Source of the DNA: Acidobacteriota bacterium
Lineage (GTDB): Bacteria; Acidobacteriota; Terriglobia; Terriglobales; Acidobacteriaceae
DNA length: 61,005 nucleotides
Direction of reading: 5' to 3'
Assembly (NCBI GenBank): GCA_021781795.1
Contig: JAJXWA010000013.1
Coordinates: 1-61,005 of the forward strand
How positions within the stretch are numbered: position 1 is the stretch's first letter; each line of letters opens with the position of its first letter. The notes beneath the pieces are model-generated. The model was not told where the DNA came from and did no database searches. It saw nothing but the letters and a program-made list of their open reading frames with translations. The position numbers were made by a program, and so were the translations under genes. Below, in pieces: positions 52,771 to 61,005 of this stretch.

Positions 52771-53787
52771 TCAGAGCCGTGAATACGTAATGAGGACAAG
52801 CCCCACCAGGAAGCAAAGAAACATGCCTGCGAGCTGAAGGTTGATCTTGCGCGGTGCGGAGGCGAATTCCTTCCACACCAGAACGCCCCACAAGATTGCA
52901 ACGACGGGTGCGGCATTGCTGAGAGCATAGGAAACCGCGGGGCCCGCGGCACCGACAGCGATAAAACTTGCGGTGATGCCAAGCGACCAGATGGCGCCCC
53001 CAAGGACGCCGGTCAGATGTGTGCCCAGGCTTCCTTTGAAGTAATCAGAGAATGCGACTGGAGTGCCTTCGACGGGCCGGCGCATAAAGATCGGGTTGAA
53101 GAGAAATGTCGTCACGAAAGCGCCAAGCGTAAAGAAGAAAGATGCGGTCAGCGGCATCAGCTTGCCTGCGCCACCGGTCACAAAGGCCGGATCGGACGAC
53201 CGGACGACGAGTCCGTAGAAGAATGCGATGAAGAGGCCCGCGGCGACAGAGAGCAGAATGCCTTTTGCGCCGCCCTGCTTTACCGCATGAGCGAGCTGCT
53301 TGTAAGCGATCATGCTCAGAGCGATGGCGACGACAATCACTCCGACACCGATAAAGAGCAGAGTCGAATTTCCGGGGTTGACTCCGCCCTCAGCAATTAC
53401 GAGCACAAAGTTGACAAGAATGCCAAGCACCCACGCGATTCCACCGCCGATGGGGAAGCCGATGGCCATTCCTGCGACGGCGATGGCGGCCACAAGAAGC
53501 AGGTTGCCGGCGTTCCAGACGGCGCCTCCCAGCATCGCCCAGCCGATGCTGGAAGCATCTACCTTCGCGAGGTCAGCGAGAAAGGTGCGTCCCGTCTGGC
53601 CGGTTGAGCCAAGAGTCAGCGCGAAGAGGAGCGAGGTCAGCAGCAGGCCCGAGACAAAGTCCCAGTAGAAAAGCTCGAACCGCCAGGTTCGAGCGGCAAG
53701 CTTCTGCGTGTTCGCCCAGGAGCCCCAGCAGGTCATCGTCAGGACGCACAATGCGACCGCGATGGGGTAACTGTGAATCGTCAGCAT
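52771..53787 (-). CDS. GRP/DMT-type sugar transporter (GlcU/RhaT-like)
   Basis: A 338-aa membrane protein with ten hydrophobic helices in two five-helix halves, as in the glucose/ribose porter branch of the drug/metabolite superfamily. Recognisable parts: TMTCWGSWANTQKLA in helix 1, FELFYWDF, GGAVWNAGNLLLV, AIGFPIGGGIAWVLG and in the second half GVLGGAIWSLG and SNAAPVVAILWGVLVWKEF. GGAGA 6 nt before ATG 53787; an in-frame start at 53892 would overlap the kinase gene and add no family sequence. Expected to bring the operon's sugar across the inner membrane. Confidence 0.85.
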   Translation of the reverse strand: MLTIHSYPIAVALCVLTMTCWGSWANTQKLAARTWRFELFYWDFVSGLLLTSLLFALTLGSTGQTGRTFLADLAKVDASSIGWAMLGGAVWNAGNLLLVAAIAVAGMAIGFPIGGGIAWVLGILVNFVLVIAEGGVNPGNSTLLFIGVGVIVVAIALSMIAYKQLAHAVKQGGAKGILLSVAAGLFIAFFYGLVVRSSDPAFVTGGAGKLMPLTASFFFTLGAFVTTFLFNPIFMRRPVEGTPVAFSDYFKGSLGTHLTGVLGGAIWSLGITASFIAVGAAGPAVSYALSNAAPVVAILWGVLVWKEFASAPRKINLQLAGMFLCFLVGLVLITYSRL

Positions 53788-53818
53788 CTCATTCTCCCTG
53801 CGCTCAGATTCGTGTGCT

Positions 53819-55324
53819 CTACCTCGTTGGCTTCTGCAAGCGGGCCCTGGAGACTGCAAGCCGCCATTGCTCCCGCAACAAATGCCGCTCATTCTCGCTC
53901 ATCGTCGGTTCGAACCAGTCGCCCGCCAATTCCAGTCCGGCTAGTTCATCAAGGTTCTTCCACCATCCAAGCGCCAGTCCGCCGAGCAGCGCTGCGCCAC
54001 GTGCCGAAAGTTCCTCCTGCGTGGAGCGCCTGACTCTGCGATGAAGGACGTCGGCCTGCTCCTGCATCAGCATCCGGTTGCGAGTAGCACCTCCGTCGGC
54101 CAATAGAACCGACGTCTTGACGCCAGATGCGGCTTCCATCGCTTCCAACACATCGGCGACCTGCATCGCAATTGCATCCAGTGCGGCTCGCGCGAGATGC
54201 GCTCCGGTGTGCGCACGTTCAAGGTTGGCAATCAGCCCGCGCGCCGCCGAGTCCCAGTACGGAGCGCCCAGCCCCACCATTGCGGGAACGAGGATCACAC
54301 CGCCAGCATCCGGGACGGTCTCTGCAAGTGCCGCGGCATCGTCCGCAGGATGCGGAAGTCCGAGGAACTCGCCCACCCAGTGGACGGCAGCGCCACTCAT
54401 TGCGATGTTGCCTTCGAGCGCGTATTGGACCTGTCCCGATAACGACCATGCAATGGTGCGGGCCAGCGAATTCTGCGTGGGTGCGAGTCGAGGCGTCAGC
54501 ATCATCAGGGATGAGCCCGTGCCGTAGGTCGCCTTCACTGAGCCGGGTTCGTAGCGGCCGTGGCCGACGATCGCAGCGTGCGAGTCGCCGATCAGGGCGA
54601 TAATCGGCACCCCGGCCAGCTCCGGTACGGCAGTGCATTCGCCGAAGGTTCCGCTCGACATTTGGATGCCCGGCAGCGCCTGTGGCGGAATCTGAAAGAG
54701 CGCGAGAAGCTCTTCGTCCCATTCCAAAGTCTCAAGATTGAGCAGCGCGACGCGAGACGCATTCGTGAGGTCGGTTGCATGCACCTGCCCTTGGGTCAGT
54801 TTGTAGAGAAGCCAGCTATCGACGGTTCCGAGCAGAACGTCGCCGTGCTCGGCCTGTTGACGAAGAACCGGCTGCTCATCCAGCAGCCACTTCCATTTCG
54901 TTGCGGACAAGAGTGGATCCAGCGGGAGGCCGGTTCGATCCTGCAGAAGTGCGGCGAATTCCCGCAGAGCATCACACACGGGCTCAGAACGTCGGCACTG
55001 CCAGGAGATGGCATTGCTGACAGGGCTCCCCGTGGTGCCGGGCTCCTTCGCAGGCCGCCATGCAACCGCAGTCTCCCGCTGATTGGAGATGGCAATACCC
55101 GCAATCTTTGTGCCTGCTTCGGCTGCATGAGCCGCGCAGGCTCGCATCACGTCCAACGTGGACTGCCAAAGCTCCAGCGGGTCCTGCTCAATATATCCGG
55201 CCCGCGGCTGGAGAAGGGAAACACTTGCTCCCGTCTTGAAGATGGCGTCGCCCTTTCGATCGAAGAGCAGGCCTTTTGTATTCGTTGTTCCCTGGTCGAT
55301 GGCCAGGATGCAGTCGCCCGCCAT
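53819..55324 (-). CDS. FGGY family carbohydrate kinase (glycerol-kinase-like branch)
   Basis: A 501-aa sugar kinase: ATP-binding LAIDQGTTNTKGLLFD at the N-terminus, WQCRRSEP region, LLGTVDSWLLYKLTQGQVHATD with the catalytic Asp region typical of the family, GDSHAAIVGHG and TYGTGSSLMML, and the second FGGY part LLADGGATRNRMLMQEQAD. Overall similarity is closest to glycerol kinases, but IDQGTTNTK and its operon place suggest a ketose substrate instead. It begins directly after the transketolase C-subunit stop (0 bp gap), with GAGG in the end of that gene. Confidence 0.88.
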   Translation of the reverse strand: MAGDCILAIDQGTTNTKGLLFDRKGDAIFKTGASVSLLQPRAGYIEQDPLELWQSTLDVMRACAAHAAEAGTKIAGIAISNQRETAVAWRPAKEPGTTGSPVSNAISWQCRRSEPVCDALREFAALLQDRTGLPLDPLLSATKWKWLLDEQPVLRQQAEHGDVLLGTVDSWLLYKLTQGQVHATDLTNASRVALLNLETLEWDEELLALFQIPPQALPGIQMSSGTFGECTAVPELAGVPIIALIGDSHAAIVGHGRYEPGSVKATYGTGSSLMMLTPRLAPTQNSLARTIAWSLSGQVQYALEGNIAMSGAAVHWVGEFLGLPHPADDAAALAETVPDAGGVILVPAMVGLGAPYWDSAARGLIANLERAHTGAHLARAALDAIAMQVADVLEAMEAASGVKTSVLLADGGATRNRMLMQEQADVLHRRVRRSTQEELSARGAALLGGLALGWWKNLDELAGLELAGDWFEPTMSENERHLLREQWRLAVSRARLQKPTR

Positions 55325-56302
55325 TTACGCCTCATTCCTTACCAGTTCCAGTGCTGCCTTCGTCATGCCTTCGGCCGAGATGCCGAAGTGGTCCAGCAGA
55401 AACTCGGCGGTGCCGGTCGGCGCGAAGGTGTCCGGCAGTCCGATCATGCGCATCCGTGCTGGATACTCGAGGGCTAGTACTTCGGCAACCGCGCCACCCA
55501 GACCACCGGCAGCCAGGGCCTCTTCAGCGGTGACGATGCCGCGCGTCTCCCGAGCGGCCTTGACGATACTCTCGCGATCGATGGGCTTGACCGTGCTCAT
55601 ATTCAGAACACGTGCCTGAATGCCCAACTTAGCCAGAGCATCGGCTGCATCGAGCGAGCGCGAAACGACCACGCCATTGGCGATCAGCGTCACGTCGTTG
55701 CCTTCTCGAAGCACTACGGCTTTGCCCAGTTCAAACTTGTAGTCGTCGCCGTGGACCTTCCGCACCGGAATCCGGCTGATGCGCAGAAACATCGGGCCCG
55801 TATGCTCAAGCGAATAGCGCATCGTCTCCGCTGTCTCGACAGGGTCCGCCGGTACGATGATTGTCATATTTGGAAGCACGCGCATCCAGGCCATGTCTTC
55901 AATCGAGTGATGCGTCGGCCCGAGCTGCCCGTAGGCCATCCCCGACGACATCCCGCAGATGCGGACGTTTGCTTTTGAATAGGCCAGATCGACCTTCACC
56001 TGCTCCATGGCACGCGCCGTAAGAAAGCACGAAGCCCCGCAAAGATACGGAATCATGCCGCCATTGGCCAGGCCGTTGCCAACGCCCACCATATTCTGCT
56101 CGGCGATGCCCACATTCACAAAGCGCTCGGGATACTTCGTCTTGAAGTCCTTCATCTTCGCCGAAGAGAGCGAATCGTTAATCACGACACTCACGCGCGC
56201 ATCGTTCGCGGCCATGTCTTCGAGCGCCTTAGCATAGGCATCGCGGCAGTCGAATAACTGTTGTTTTTCTGCTTCCTGATTCCCTTGAATTGCCGCGCTC
56301 AC
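55325..56302 (-). CDS. Transketolase C-terminal subunit (Pyr and C domains)
   Basis: A 325-aa split-transketolase subunit. GTG 56300-56302 overlaps the stop of the N-subunit gene (GTGA) and has GGAGGTGA 6 nt upstream, a very strong coupling signal. Visible: Pyr domain with VVINDSLSSAKMKDF, RFVNVGIAEQNMVGVGNGLA (catalytic Glu of the GIAEQ motif that activates thiamine diphosphate), YGQLGPTHHSIEDMAWMRVL, then the C-domain ALAKLGIQARVLNMSTVKPI. Works as a heterodimer with the next upstream gene product. Confidence 0.93.
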   Translation of the reverse strand: MSAAIQGNQEAEKQQLFDCRDAYAKALEDMAANDARVSVVINDSLSSAKMKDFKTKYPERFVNVGIAEQNMVGVGNGLANGGMIPYLCGASCFLTARAMEQVKVDLAYSKANVRICGMSSGMAYGQLGPTHHSIEDMAWMRVLPNMTIIVPADPVETAETMRYSLEHTGPMFLRISRIPVRKVHGDDYKFELGKAVVLREGNDVTLIANGVVVSRSLDAADALAKLGIQARVLNMSTVKPIDRESIVKAARETRGIVTAEEALAAGGLGGAVAEVLALEYPARMRMIGLPDTFAPTGTAEFLLDHFGISAEGMTKAALELVRNEA

Positions 56303-57165
56303 CACGTCACCTCCACGCCCAGTTCCCGGCTGGCCTGATCGAGTTGTTCCTTCGTCGGCACACCGTGATGCCATGCCGGCTTGTTCTCCGCGAAGGAAAC
56401 ACCTTTGCCTTTGATCGTCTTCGCAATCAGGCAAGTCGGCTTGCCCGTGACCACAGGTAACGAAGCGAAAGTTTGAAGCAAAGCGAGATGGTCGTGCCCA
56501 TCCACTTCTTTCACCTCAAATCTGAAGGAAGCCCACCGATCCGCAAGCGGCTCCATGCAGATCGTGCTTTCTGTGAAGTCTCCCTGCTGAATGCGGTTGC
56601 GATCCACAATGACGATCAGGTTGTCGAGTTCATACTGCTGCGCACACATCGCAGCCTCCCAGTTCGAACCTTCCTGCAACTCGCCATCCCCAACCAGCAC
56701 AAAGACGCGCCAGGATTCCTTGCGCATCCGCGCCGCCAGCGCCATCCCAACCGCAATTGGCAAGCCGTGCCCGAGCGGCCCCGTGTTGGCCTCGACGCCC
56801 GCAAGCTTGTTCCTGTCCGGATGCCCATTCAGCATCGAAAGCGGGTCCATAAAGGTCTTCAACTGGCTCAACGGAAAGAAGCCCCGCAGCGCGAGCGTCG
56901 AATAGAAGGCTCCGGAGCAGTGGCCTTTCGACATGACAAAACGATCTCGCTGCGGCCAAAGCGGGCGGCCTGGGTCCACTTTCAGTACCTGCCCCATGTA
57001 CAGCGTGGCCAGAATGTCGGCGGAAGACAGGTCGCCGCCTGTGTGCCCCAGGCGGGCATGATTCGTCATCGTCATCGCGCTCAGGCGAATCCAGTTCGCC
57101 TTGGCGGACAACCATGCAGCATGTTCTTTCGGCCCGTTTAGCTGTTCTTGTGTGGTCTGTTTCAT
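56299..57165 (-). CDS. Transketolase N-terminal subunit (PP domain)
   Basis: A 288-aa thiamine-diphosphate-binding subunit: GHTGGDLSSADILATLY, SKGHCSGAFYSTLALRGF, GPLGHGLPIAVGMALAARM and the cofactor motif VGDGELQEGSNWEAAMCAQQ followed by VDRNRIQQGD. ATG 57165 starts the family-like sequence; in-frame codons up to 57327 add an unrelated basic stretch. First gene of the operon tktN-tktC-FGGY-transporter-isomerase-sorC. Split transketolases are known both for the general pentose pathway and for special substrates such as apulose 4-phosphate. Confidence 0.93.
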   Translation of the reverse strand: MKQTTQEQLNGPKEHAAWLSAKANWIRLSAMTMTNHARLGHTGGDLSSADILATLYMGQVLKVDPGRPLWPQRDRFVMSKGHCSGAFYSTLALRGFFPLSQLKTFMDPLSMLNGHPDRNKLAGVEANTGPLGHGLPIAVGMALAARMRKESWRVFVLVGDGELQEGSNWEAAMCAQQYELDNLIVIVDRNRIQQGDFTESTICMEPLADRWASFRFEVKEVDGHDHLALLQTFASLPVVTGKPTCLIAKTIKGKGVSFAENKPAWHHGVPTKEQLDQASRELGVEVTW

Positions 57166-58385
57166 CGCTTCATCAATCTCACTTGTAGAATCACCCCGCA
57201 CCCGCAAACGTCGAGTCGTCATTTGGAATAGGCCACGAGGATCACCAGCTGCTCCCAGCACCCTATCTGATTCACGTTTCTTCTCATGTTTGCGAATCAT
57301 GTCCAGCGAAGGACGATTCATCTTCACGATATAGGAAGGCTGGTCGCTTGCAAATCTTTATTTCTTGCATGCATATTTATGCCAAGCTATCTTGCGAGAC
57401 TGTGTCCTTCTCAGCAGCGAGTGTCCACTGAAAGTGCAAGTAGTCGCCGGGTAGGGCAGTTTCCTTCGCCTGTCGGCACTCTACTCAGCTAAGTCGGTTG
57501 ACGCCTGATTCAATCAAGGCGCGAAGTTGTTGATAGCCCCGATGAGAAAACCGACTGGTCGACGAAGATCGTATTCGGTTCCACACGAAAAGTTCGGAGT
57601 AGGCCCCGCCCCTGAAAAGCCTTCATTCTCCGCGGCATCAAGCCCGCGAACTTCCTGGTGACTGAGGTGGACGGCAAGCCGTTGCCGCGCATCATCGACG
57701 TTGGGCTGGCCGTGACCGCAGGGCTGATCGCGATGCTTGTGGCCTTTACTTCACCGCAGCGCGTTCAGTTGCAACGCATGCGTATCGAGCGCGACGGGCG
57801 AACCAAGAGCGGGTTCGCGCTACGGGCATCACGGACTACATGACGGAAATGCTCGAGGTGCTGGTTCCAAGAGAACAACGCGCCGACAGCGTTACGGCGC
57901 GGGAGATCCGCAACAAGGCATCGAAGGGCATCGAGGCCTCGATCACGAAAGCTCCGAATGCTCAGGCGCAAATGATCCAGGTCATGGGAACGTCTACGCC
58001 GACATCCGACCCCACGCCCGTGCTCAACCTGTTTTGGAGGCGTCCTTTGAAATTCGCCGGTTGGCTCTGGCCCCGGATCATCCGGACACACAGAAGTCAA
58101 TGAAGGATTGGCGAATGATCTGGATCTTACAGCCAGTAGACTGTATTGCTCAATACTCCCTGATTTATCGGTACCCATTTGACATCGAAGTGCGCATCGG
58201 CGGTTGGCTAGGAAGTGAGAGTCTATCGGGGCTAGAACTTATGTCTGAATTGCAGCCGGAAGACCTTCATGTGCGCGCTTACTGGTCGGGTCTGCATCTG
58301 TGGCTTTCCGCCTTCTGTGCATTTGCCCTGCGACCGTTATCATTAAGCTTGAGTGTTTAGATTCACCGGATGAAGAGGACCGTTG
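57166..58385. other. 1.2-kb region without a recognisable intact gene
   Basis: Several short frames exist on both strands, none with good codon pattern or start signals. On + there are two neighbouring fragments that look more protein-like: one around 57640-57840 (TEVDGKPLPRIIDVGLAVTA and RMRIERDGRT) and one at 57840-58103 (ATG 57840, MTEMLEVLVP...IQVMG), followed by a third in another frame at 58100-58360. This may be one decayed gene broken by frameshifts, possibly a secreted Acidobacteria protein of the TIGR03435 kind, but the likeness is weak. The left 150 bp should hold the promoter of the transketolase operon. Confidence 0.35.
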
Positions 58386-58871
58386 ATGTCAGTTTCTGCA
58401 AATCGTATTTGGCGACAAATGCCGGAAGAGATCCGAATTGCTGCCAGCAAAGTTTTTTGGGCGGAGCCGAAAGGCGCAAGGAAGCAGATCGTCTTTGCAT
58501 CTCTCGCTAAGGCAAAAAATCTGAGGGAGGTGACAGTTCGTAAAGCTCCAATTGAGAGACTGGTCAATTGGACGGCAGGAACACTATCGCTTCCTGACCA
58601 GATCGTGGATGAACTTTTGAAGGATTACCTCCTCCACGCGCATCGAACCGTGATTGTCAGCTTTCTTGAATTACTTAAGATTCCCCATGACAACGGCATG
58701 ATCAACGAGTCGTTTGGCCTCGCAACTCTCTCAGACGAGCAAGTTCAGAAGGCTGCTCGCAGCTTGCTTGGGTCGGCTGATCGCATGGGAGCAGTACTCT
58801 ACCTGAAATATCTCGTACTTCAAGGTGGGCCGTGGTCAGCGGTTGAAGAAGTCCTGGCGGCGGAAGAATAA
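58386..58871 (+). CDS. Hypothetical protein
   Basis: A 161-aa protein from ATG 58386 (AGAGGA about 7 nt upstream). It is mostly alpha-helical and soluble by composition: WRQMPEEIRIAASKVFWAEP, APIERLVNWTAGTLSLPDQI, LSDEQVQKAARSLLGSADRM, and it ends in SAVEEVLAAEE. No catalytic motif or membrane segment. I do not recognise the family. Good codon pattern and no antisense gene make it likely real. Confidence 0.65.
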   Translation: MSVSANRIWRQMPEEIRIAASKVFWAEPKGARKQIVFASLAKAKNLREVTVRKAPIERLVNWTAGTLSLPDQIVDELLKDYLLHAHRTVIVSFLELLKIPHDNGMINESFGLATLSDEQVQKAARSLLGSADRMGAVLYLKYLVLQGGPWSAVEEVLAAEE

Positions 58872-58938
58872 AGACCGCGGCCAATATGTTCAGGCGCAGA
58901 TTCTGCAAAAAGAACTGAGCAATTAGTTGAATCTCGGA

Positions 58939-59026
58939 ACACCGCTTCACTACCGTTCGCGTAGTTTTGAGTGCTTGCCCTCGCCCCGTATACCTTTTAG
59001 TCAAGTGGGCAGTCGCGAAGCGGTGT
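58939..59026. repeat. 10-bp inverted repeat upstream of the aminotransferase gene
   Basis: ACACCGCTTC (58939-58948) and GAAGCGGTGT (59017-59026) are exact reverse complements 68 bp apart, ending 22 bp before the rocD start. It could form a large stem-loop in the leader mRNA that masks the ribosome site, or be chance. Confidence 0.35.
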
Positions 59027-59048
59027 ACCGTGCATCGTTAAGGCCAAA

Positions 59049-60284
59049 ATGGAAGAGACCATGAAAACGCAATCAACAGGGACGCAGATGCAAGCTCAGG
59101 AGTTTATCAACCTTGAAAGCCAGCACGGAGCGCACAATTATCATCCTCTCGACGTAGTGATTGACCGCGCTGAGGGCGTTTGGGTTTACGACGTCGAGGG
59201 CAAACGCTATTTGGACTGTCTGGCCGCATACTCTGCGGTAAATCAAGGTCACTGTCACCCGAAGATTCTTCGAACCCTCGAAGAGCAGGCCAGGAAAGTC
59301 ACCCTAACTTCGCGCGCATTTCGAAACGCCCAACTCCCCCTGCTTTGTAAGGATCTTCACGATCTGACAGGCTTCGACATGATGTTGCCGATGAATTCTG
59401 GCACCGAGGCTGTCGAAACTGCCATAAAGGTAGCGCGCAAGTGGGGCTACAAGGTGAAGGGCATCCCACAGGACAAGGCGGAAATCATTGTCTGCGCCAA
59501 TAACTTCCACGGGCGCACCGTTACGATTGTGGGCTTTTCAACGGACGAGCAGTACCGCGATGGTTTCGGACCCTTCGCGCCCGGGTTCAAGGTCATCCCC
59601 TATGGCGACGCTGAGGCAGTGCGCAACGCCATCACCCCGAATACCTGCGCGTTTCTGGTGGAACCGATCCAGGGCGAAGCTGGAATCCTGATCCCGCCGG
59701 ACGGATTCCTTCGCGAAGCAGCTGAGATCTGCCGCCGCAACCGCGTGCTTCTCATGACGGACGAAATTCAATCCGGCCTGGGGCGTACCGGCAAGCTCTT
59801 CGCGTACATGCACGAAGGAATCACACCGGATGTATTGATTGTGGGCAAAGCTCTGGCAGGCGGTTTTTATCCGGTTTCGGCAGTGCTTGCGTCGCGCGAG
59901 ATTCTGGGTGTCATCACGCCCGGCGATCACGGCAGCACGTTCGGAGGAAACCCGCTTGGCTGCGCCATTGCCAGAACCGCCCTGCGCGTCCTGATCGAAG
60001 AGAAGATGGTCGAGCGATCCGCGGAACTGGGAGCTTACTTCCTCACGCGGCTTCAATCGCTCCGCAGTGCTGCCATCAAAGAGGTTCGTGGAAAAGGCCT
60101 GTGGATCGGCATTGAACTCCACGGCAAGGCTCGCCCCTATTGCGAGGCTCTGAAGGACGAAGGAATCCTGTGCAAGGAGACGCACGATCATGTCATCCGC
60201 ATTGGGCCGCCGCTTGTTGTCACACGGGAAGAACTCGATTGGGCATTCGAGCGGATCACGAAGGTGATAGAGGCAAGCCTTTAA
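59049..60284 (+). CDS. rocD: Ornithine aminotransferase (class III PLP aminotransferase)
   Basis: A 411-aa enzyme that transfers the delta-amino group of ornithine to 2-oxoglutarate, giving glutamate semialdehyde. Landmarks: [63 protein letters not shown], Asp238 in [14 protein letters not shown] and Schiff-base Lys267 in [22 protein letters not shown] and [12 protein letters not shown] are typical for ornithine rather than acetylornithine aminotransferases. ATG 59049; ATG 59061 is the alternative. No other arginine-catabolism gene is adjacent. Confidence 0.93.
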   Translation: MEETMKTQSTGTQMQAQEFINLESQHGAHNYHPLDVVIDRAEGVWVYDVEGKRYLDCLAAYSAVNQGHCHPKILRTLEEQARKVTLTSRAFRNAQLPLLCKDLHDLTGFDMMLPMNSGTEAVETAIKVARKWGYKVKGIPQDKAEIIVCANNFHGRTVTIVGFSTDEQYRDGFGPFAPGFKVIPYGDAEAVRNAITPNTCAFLVEPIQGEAGILIPPDGFLREAAEICRRNRVLLMTDEIQSGLGRTGKLFAYMHEGITPDVLIVGKALAGGFYPVSAVLASREILGVITPGDHGSTFGGNPLGCAIARTALRVLIEEKMVERSAELGAYFLTRLQSLRSAAIKEVRGKGLWIGIELHGKARPYCEALKDEGILCKETHDHVIRIGPPLVVTREELDWAFERITKVIEASL

Positions 60285-60756
60285 GAACTTGTTGAAATAG
60301 GCGCTGCCGATACTTGGCTTTTGGGGATCCGGCTTGTTTCCTTGCTCAGATGTGTTCAAAAGTGACTTTCCGTTTGTATTTGTGCGGATTCCGAGCCGAA
60401 GGGGTCATGTGTTCAGCGCTTCGCGAGGAGAAGAGCCAACGGCCTTTCGCTTCAGCCTGCCCGCATCTCTCCAGGCAAACTAGAAATGCCTGCCCTCGCT
60501 GCTTGTCGGTTCACCATCGATGAGGAGGAGCCTCGGGTCGGGCTCGCCATTCTTTCAGACGACACGGACGAATTGCCATCGGTTGCCAACTCGGCGATAC
60601 TGTACAAGGTTGACTTGCGAATGACCGTTCACATCGTTCACGTTCTTCGCACTCCCTCGATTTTCGAGATGGCTGATGCTTGACATTATTTAAATAATGA
60701 CACGTAAGATGATGAGTTACCGCAGTCGCTGAATGTAAAATTATTGCTTTTAAAGC
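60285..60756. other. Intergenic region before tRNA-Gly
   Basis: No gene that I can support. A short + frame (60486-60683) has no family resemblance. The right part is A/T-rich and carries the palindrome at 60684-60699 and a TAAAAT (60736-60741) that would suit a -10 box for the tRNA, 15 bp before its 5' end. Confidence 0.45.
60684..60699. promoter_or_regulatory. 16-bp perfect A/T-rich palindrome
   Basis: CATTATTTAAATAATG is its own reverse complement. It overlaps a TTGACA hexamer (60680-60685), so it could be an operator on a promoter that reads toward the tRNA. It stands out as A/T-rich in high-GC surroundings. Confidence 0.35.
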
Positions 60757-60831
60757 GCGGGAGTAGTTCAGTGGTAGAACGTCAGCTTCCCAAGCTGAAT
60801 GTCGCCGGTTCGATCCCGGTCTCCCGCTCCA
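60757..60831 (+). tRNA. tRNA-Gly (anticodon CCC)
   Basis: A 75-nt cloverleaf with encoded CCA: acceptor GCGGGAG/CTCCCGC, D-arm GTTC-AGTGGTA-GAAC, anticodon arm TCAGC-TTCCCAA-GCTGA (CCC at positions 34-36), T-arm GCCGG-TTCGATC-CCGGT with one G-U pair, discriminator T. All stems pair. Confidence 0.95.
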
Positions 60832-60867
60832 ATCTTATTTTCCCCAATCCCCACACAGCCCTCGACT

Positions 60868-61005
60868 TCAATGGCTCGCAGGCGCATCAGTCTCTTCGAC
60901 CTTGACGACAAAATAGGTGACCGTCTCTCCGGGAGCGACCTGCATCTGGTGCGGCATTCCTGCGGGAATGTGTACGATGTCGCCGGCGTGGAGTTCCTGG
61001 GCGGA
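60868..61005 (-). CDS. Cupin domain protein, C-terminal part (cut by window edge)
   Basis: 46 codons are visible, ending in a TGA at 60868-60870. The protein reads AQELHAGDIVHIPAGMPHQM, then VAPGETVTYFVVKVEETDA. The G-D-x(2)-x-I-P-x-x-x-P-H element is cupin motif 2 with its metal-ligand His, so this is the last strand pair of a small cupin barrel. The N-terminal part lies outside the window. Function cannot be stated. Confidence 0.75.
   Translation of the reverse strand, partial: SAQELHAGDIVHIPAGMPHQMQVAPGETVTYFVVKVEETDAPASH

Noticed and set aside
60486..60683. 65-codon + frame before tRNA-Gly
   Set aside because: No SD, no family likeness and an uneven codon pattern; left as intergenic.
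1..61005. CRISPR arrays, insertion sequences, ssrA or integrase
   Set aside because: No regularly spaced repeats, transposase motifs, tmRNA structure or integrase was seen on either strand.

Overview
The window looks like chromosomal DNA of an Acidobacteriota member, probably class Terriglobia. This is inferred from the high GC, a secretin fused to a cohesin-like domain, a zinc-ribbon/XRE regulator, a periplasmic Gfo/Idh oxidoreductase, a GT87 membrane protein and several secreted proteins of Acidobacteria type. No rRNA, CRISPR array or intact insertion sequence is visible; one tRNA is present.

Layout. 1-8.8 kb: envelope and miscellaneous enzymes (polytopic membrane protein, penicillin acylase family enzyme, CPBP protease, DHH phosphoesterase, crotonase, GT87, HD protein). 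8.9-14.6 kb: zinc-ribbon XRE regulator, then the classic envelope/isoprenoid run uppS-cdsA-dxr-rseP and a hotdog thioesterase. 14.6-25 kb: O-methyltransferase, polyprenyl synthase, YajQ, TatD, metG, DinB, argS, pepA, smpB. 25.2-29.9 kb: secretin-cohesin protein, two pseudopilins, a small exported protein and an orphan urocanase-like protein. 29.9-37.4 kb: proteostasis block engB, lon, clpX, clpP, tig, interrupted by a small membrane-anchored protein and a CDGSH iron-sulfur protein. 37.6-41.7 kb: a frameshifted CPCC gene, an outer-membrane barrel, a periplasmic oxidoreductase and an exported aldose 1-epimerase.

42.0-49.8 kb, all on the minus strand, is the part that stands out. In transcription order: a stand-alone LanM-type dehydratase domain (DUF4135) with no LanC cyclase; a 67-aa cysteine-free peptide that looks like a RiPP precursor; a heme-oxygenase-like diiron enzyme; a Ser/Thr kinase with TolB-like and TPR regions; a papain-like cysteine peptidase homologue; and an FHA-GAF-PP2C phosphatase. 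Genes from the peptide to the peptidase are 9 bp apart or overlapping. I read this as a candidate peptide-modification operon making a dehydrated, non-lanthionine product, with a kinase/phosphatase pair alongside.

50.1-57.2 kb is a six-gene minus-strand sugar operon: split transketolase, FGGY kinase, GRP-type sugar transporter, fucose/arabinose isomerase-like enzyme and SorC-family regulator. 57.2-58.4 kb has no recognisable intact gene. The right end carries a hypothetical gene, ornithine aminotransferase, tRNA-Gly(CCC) and a truncated cupin gene.
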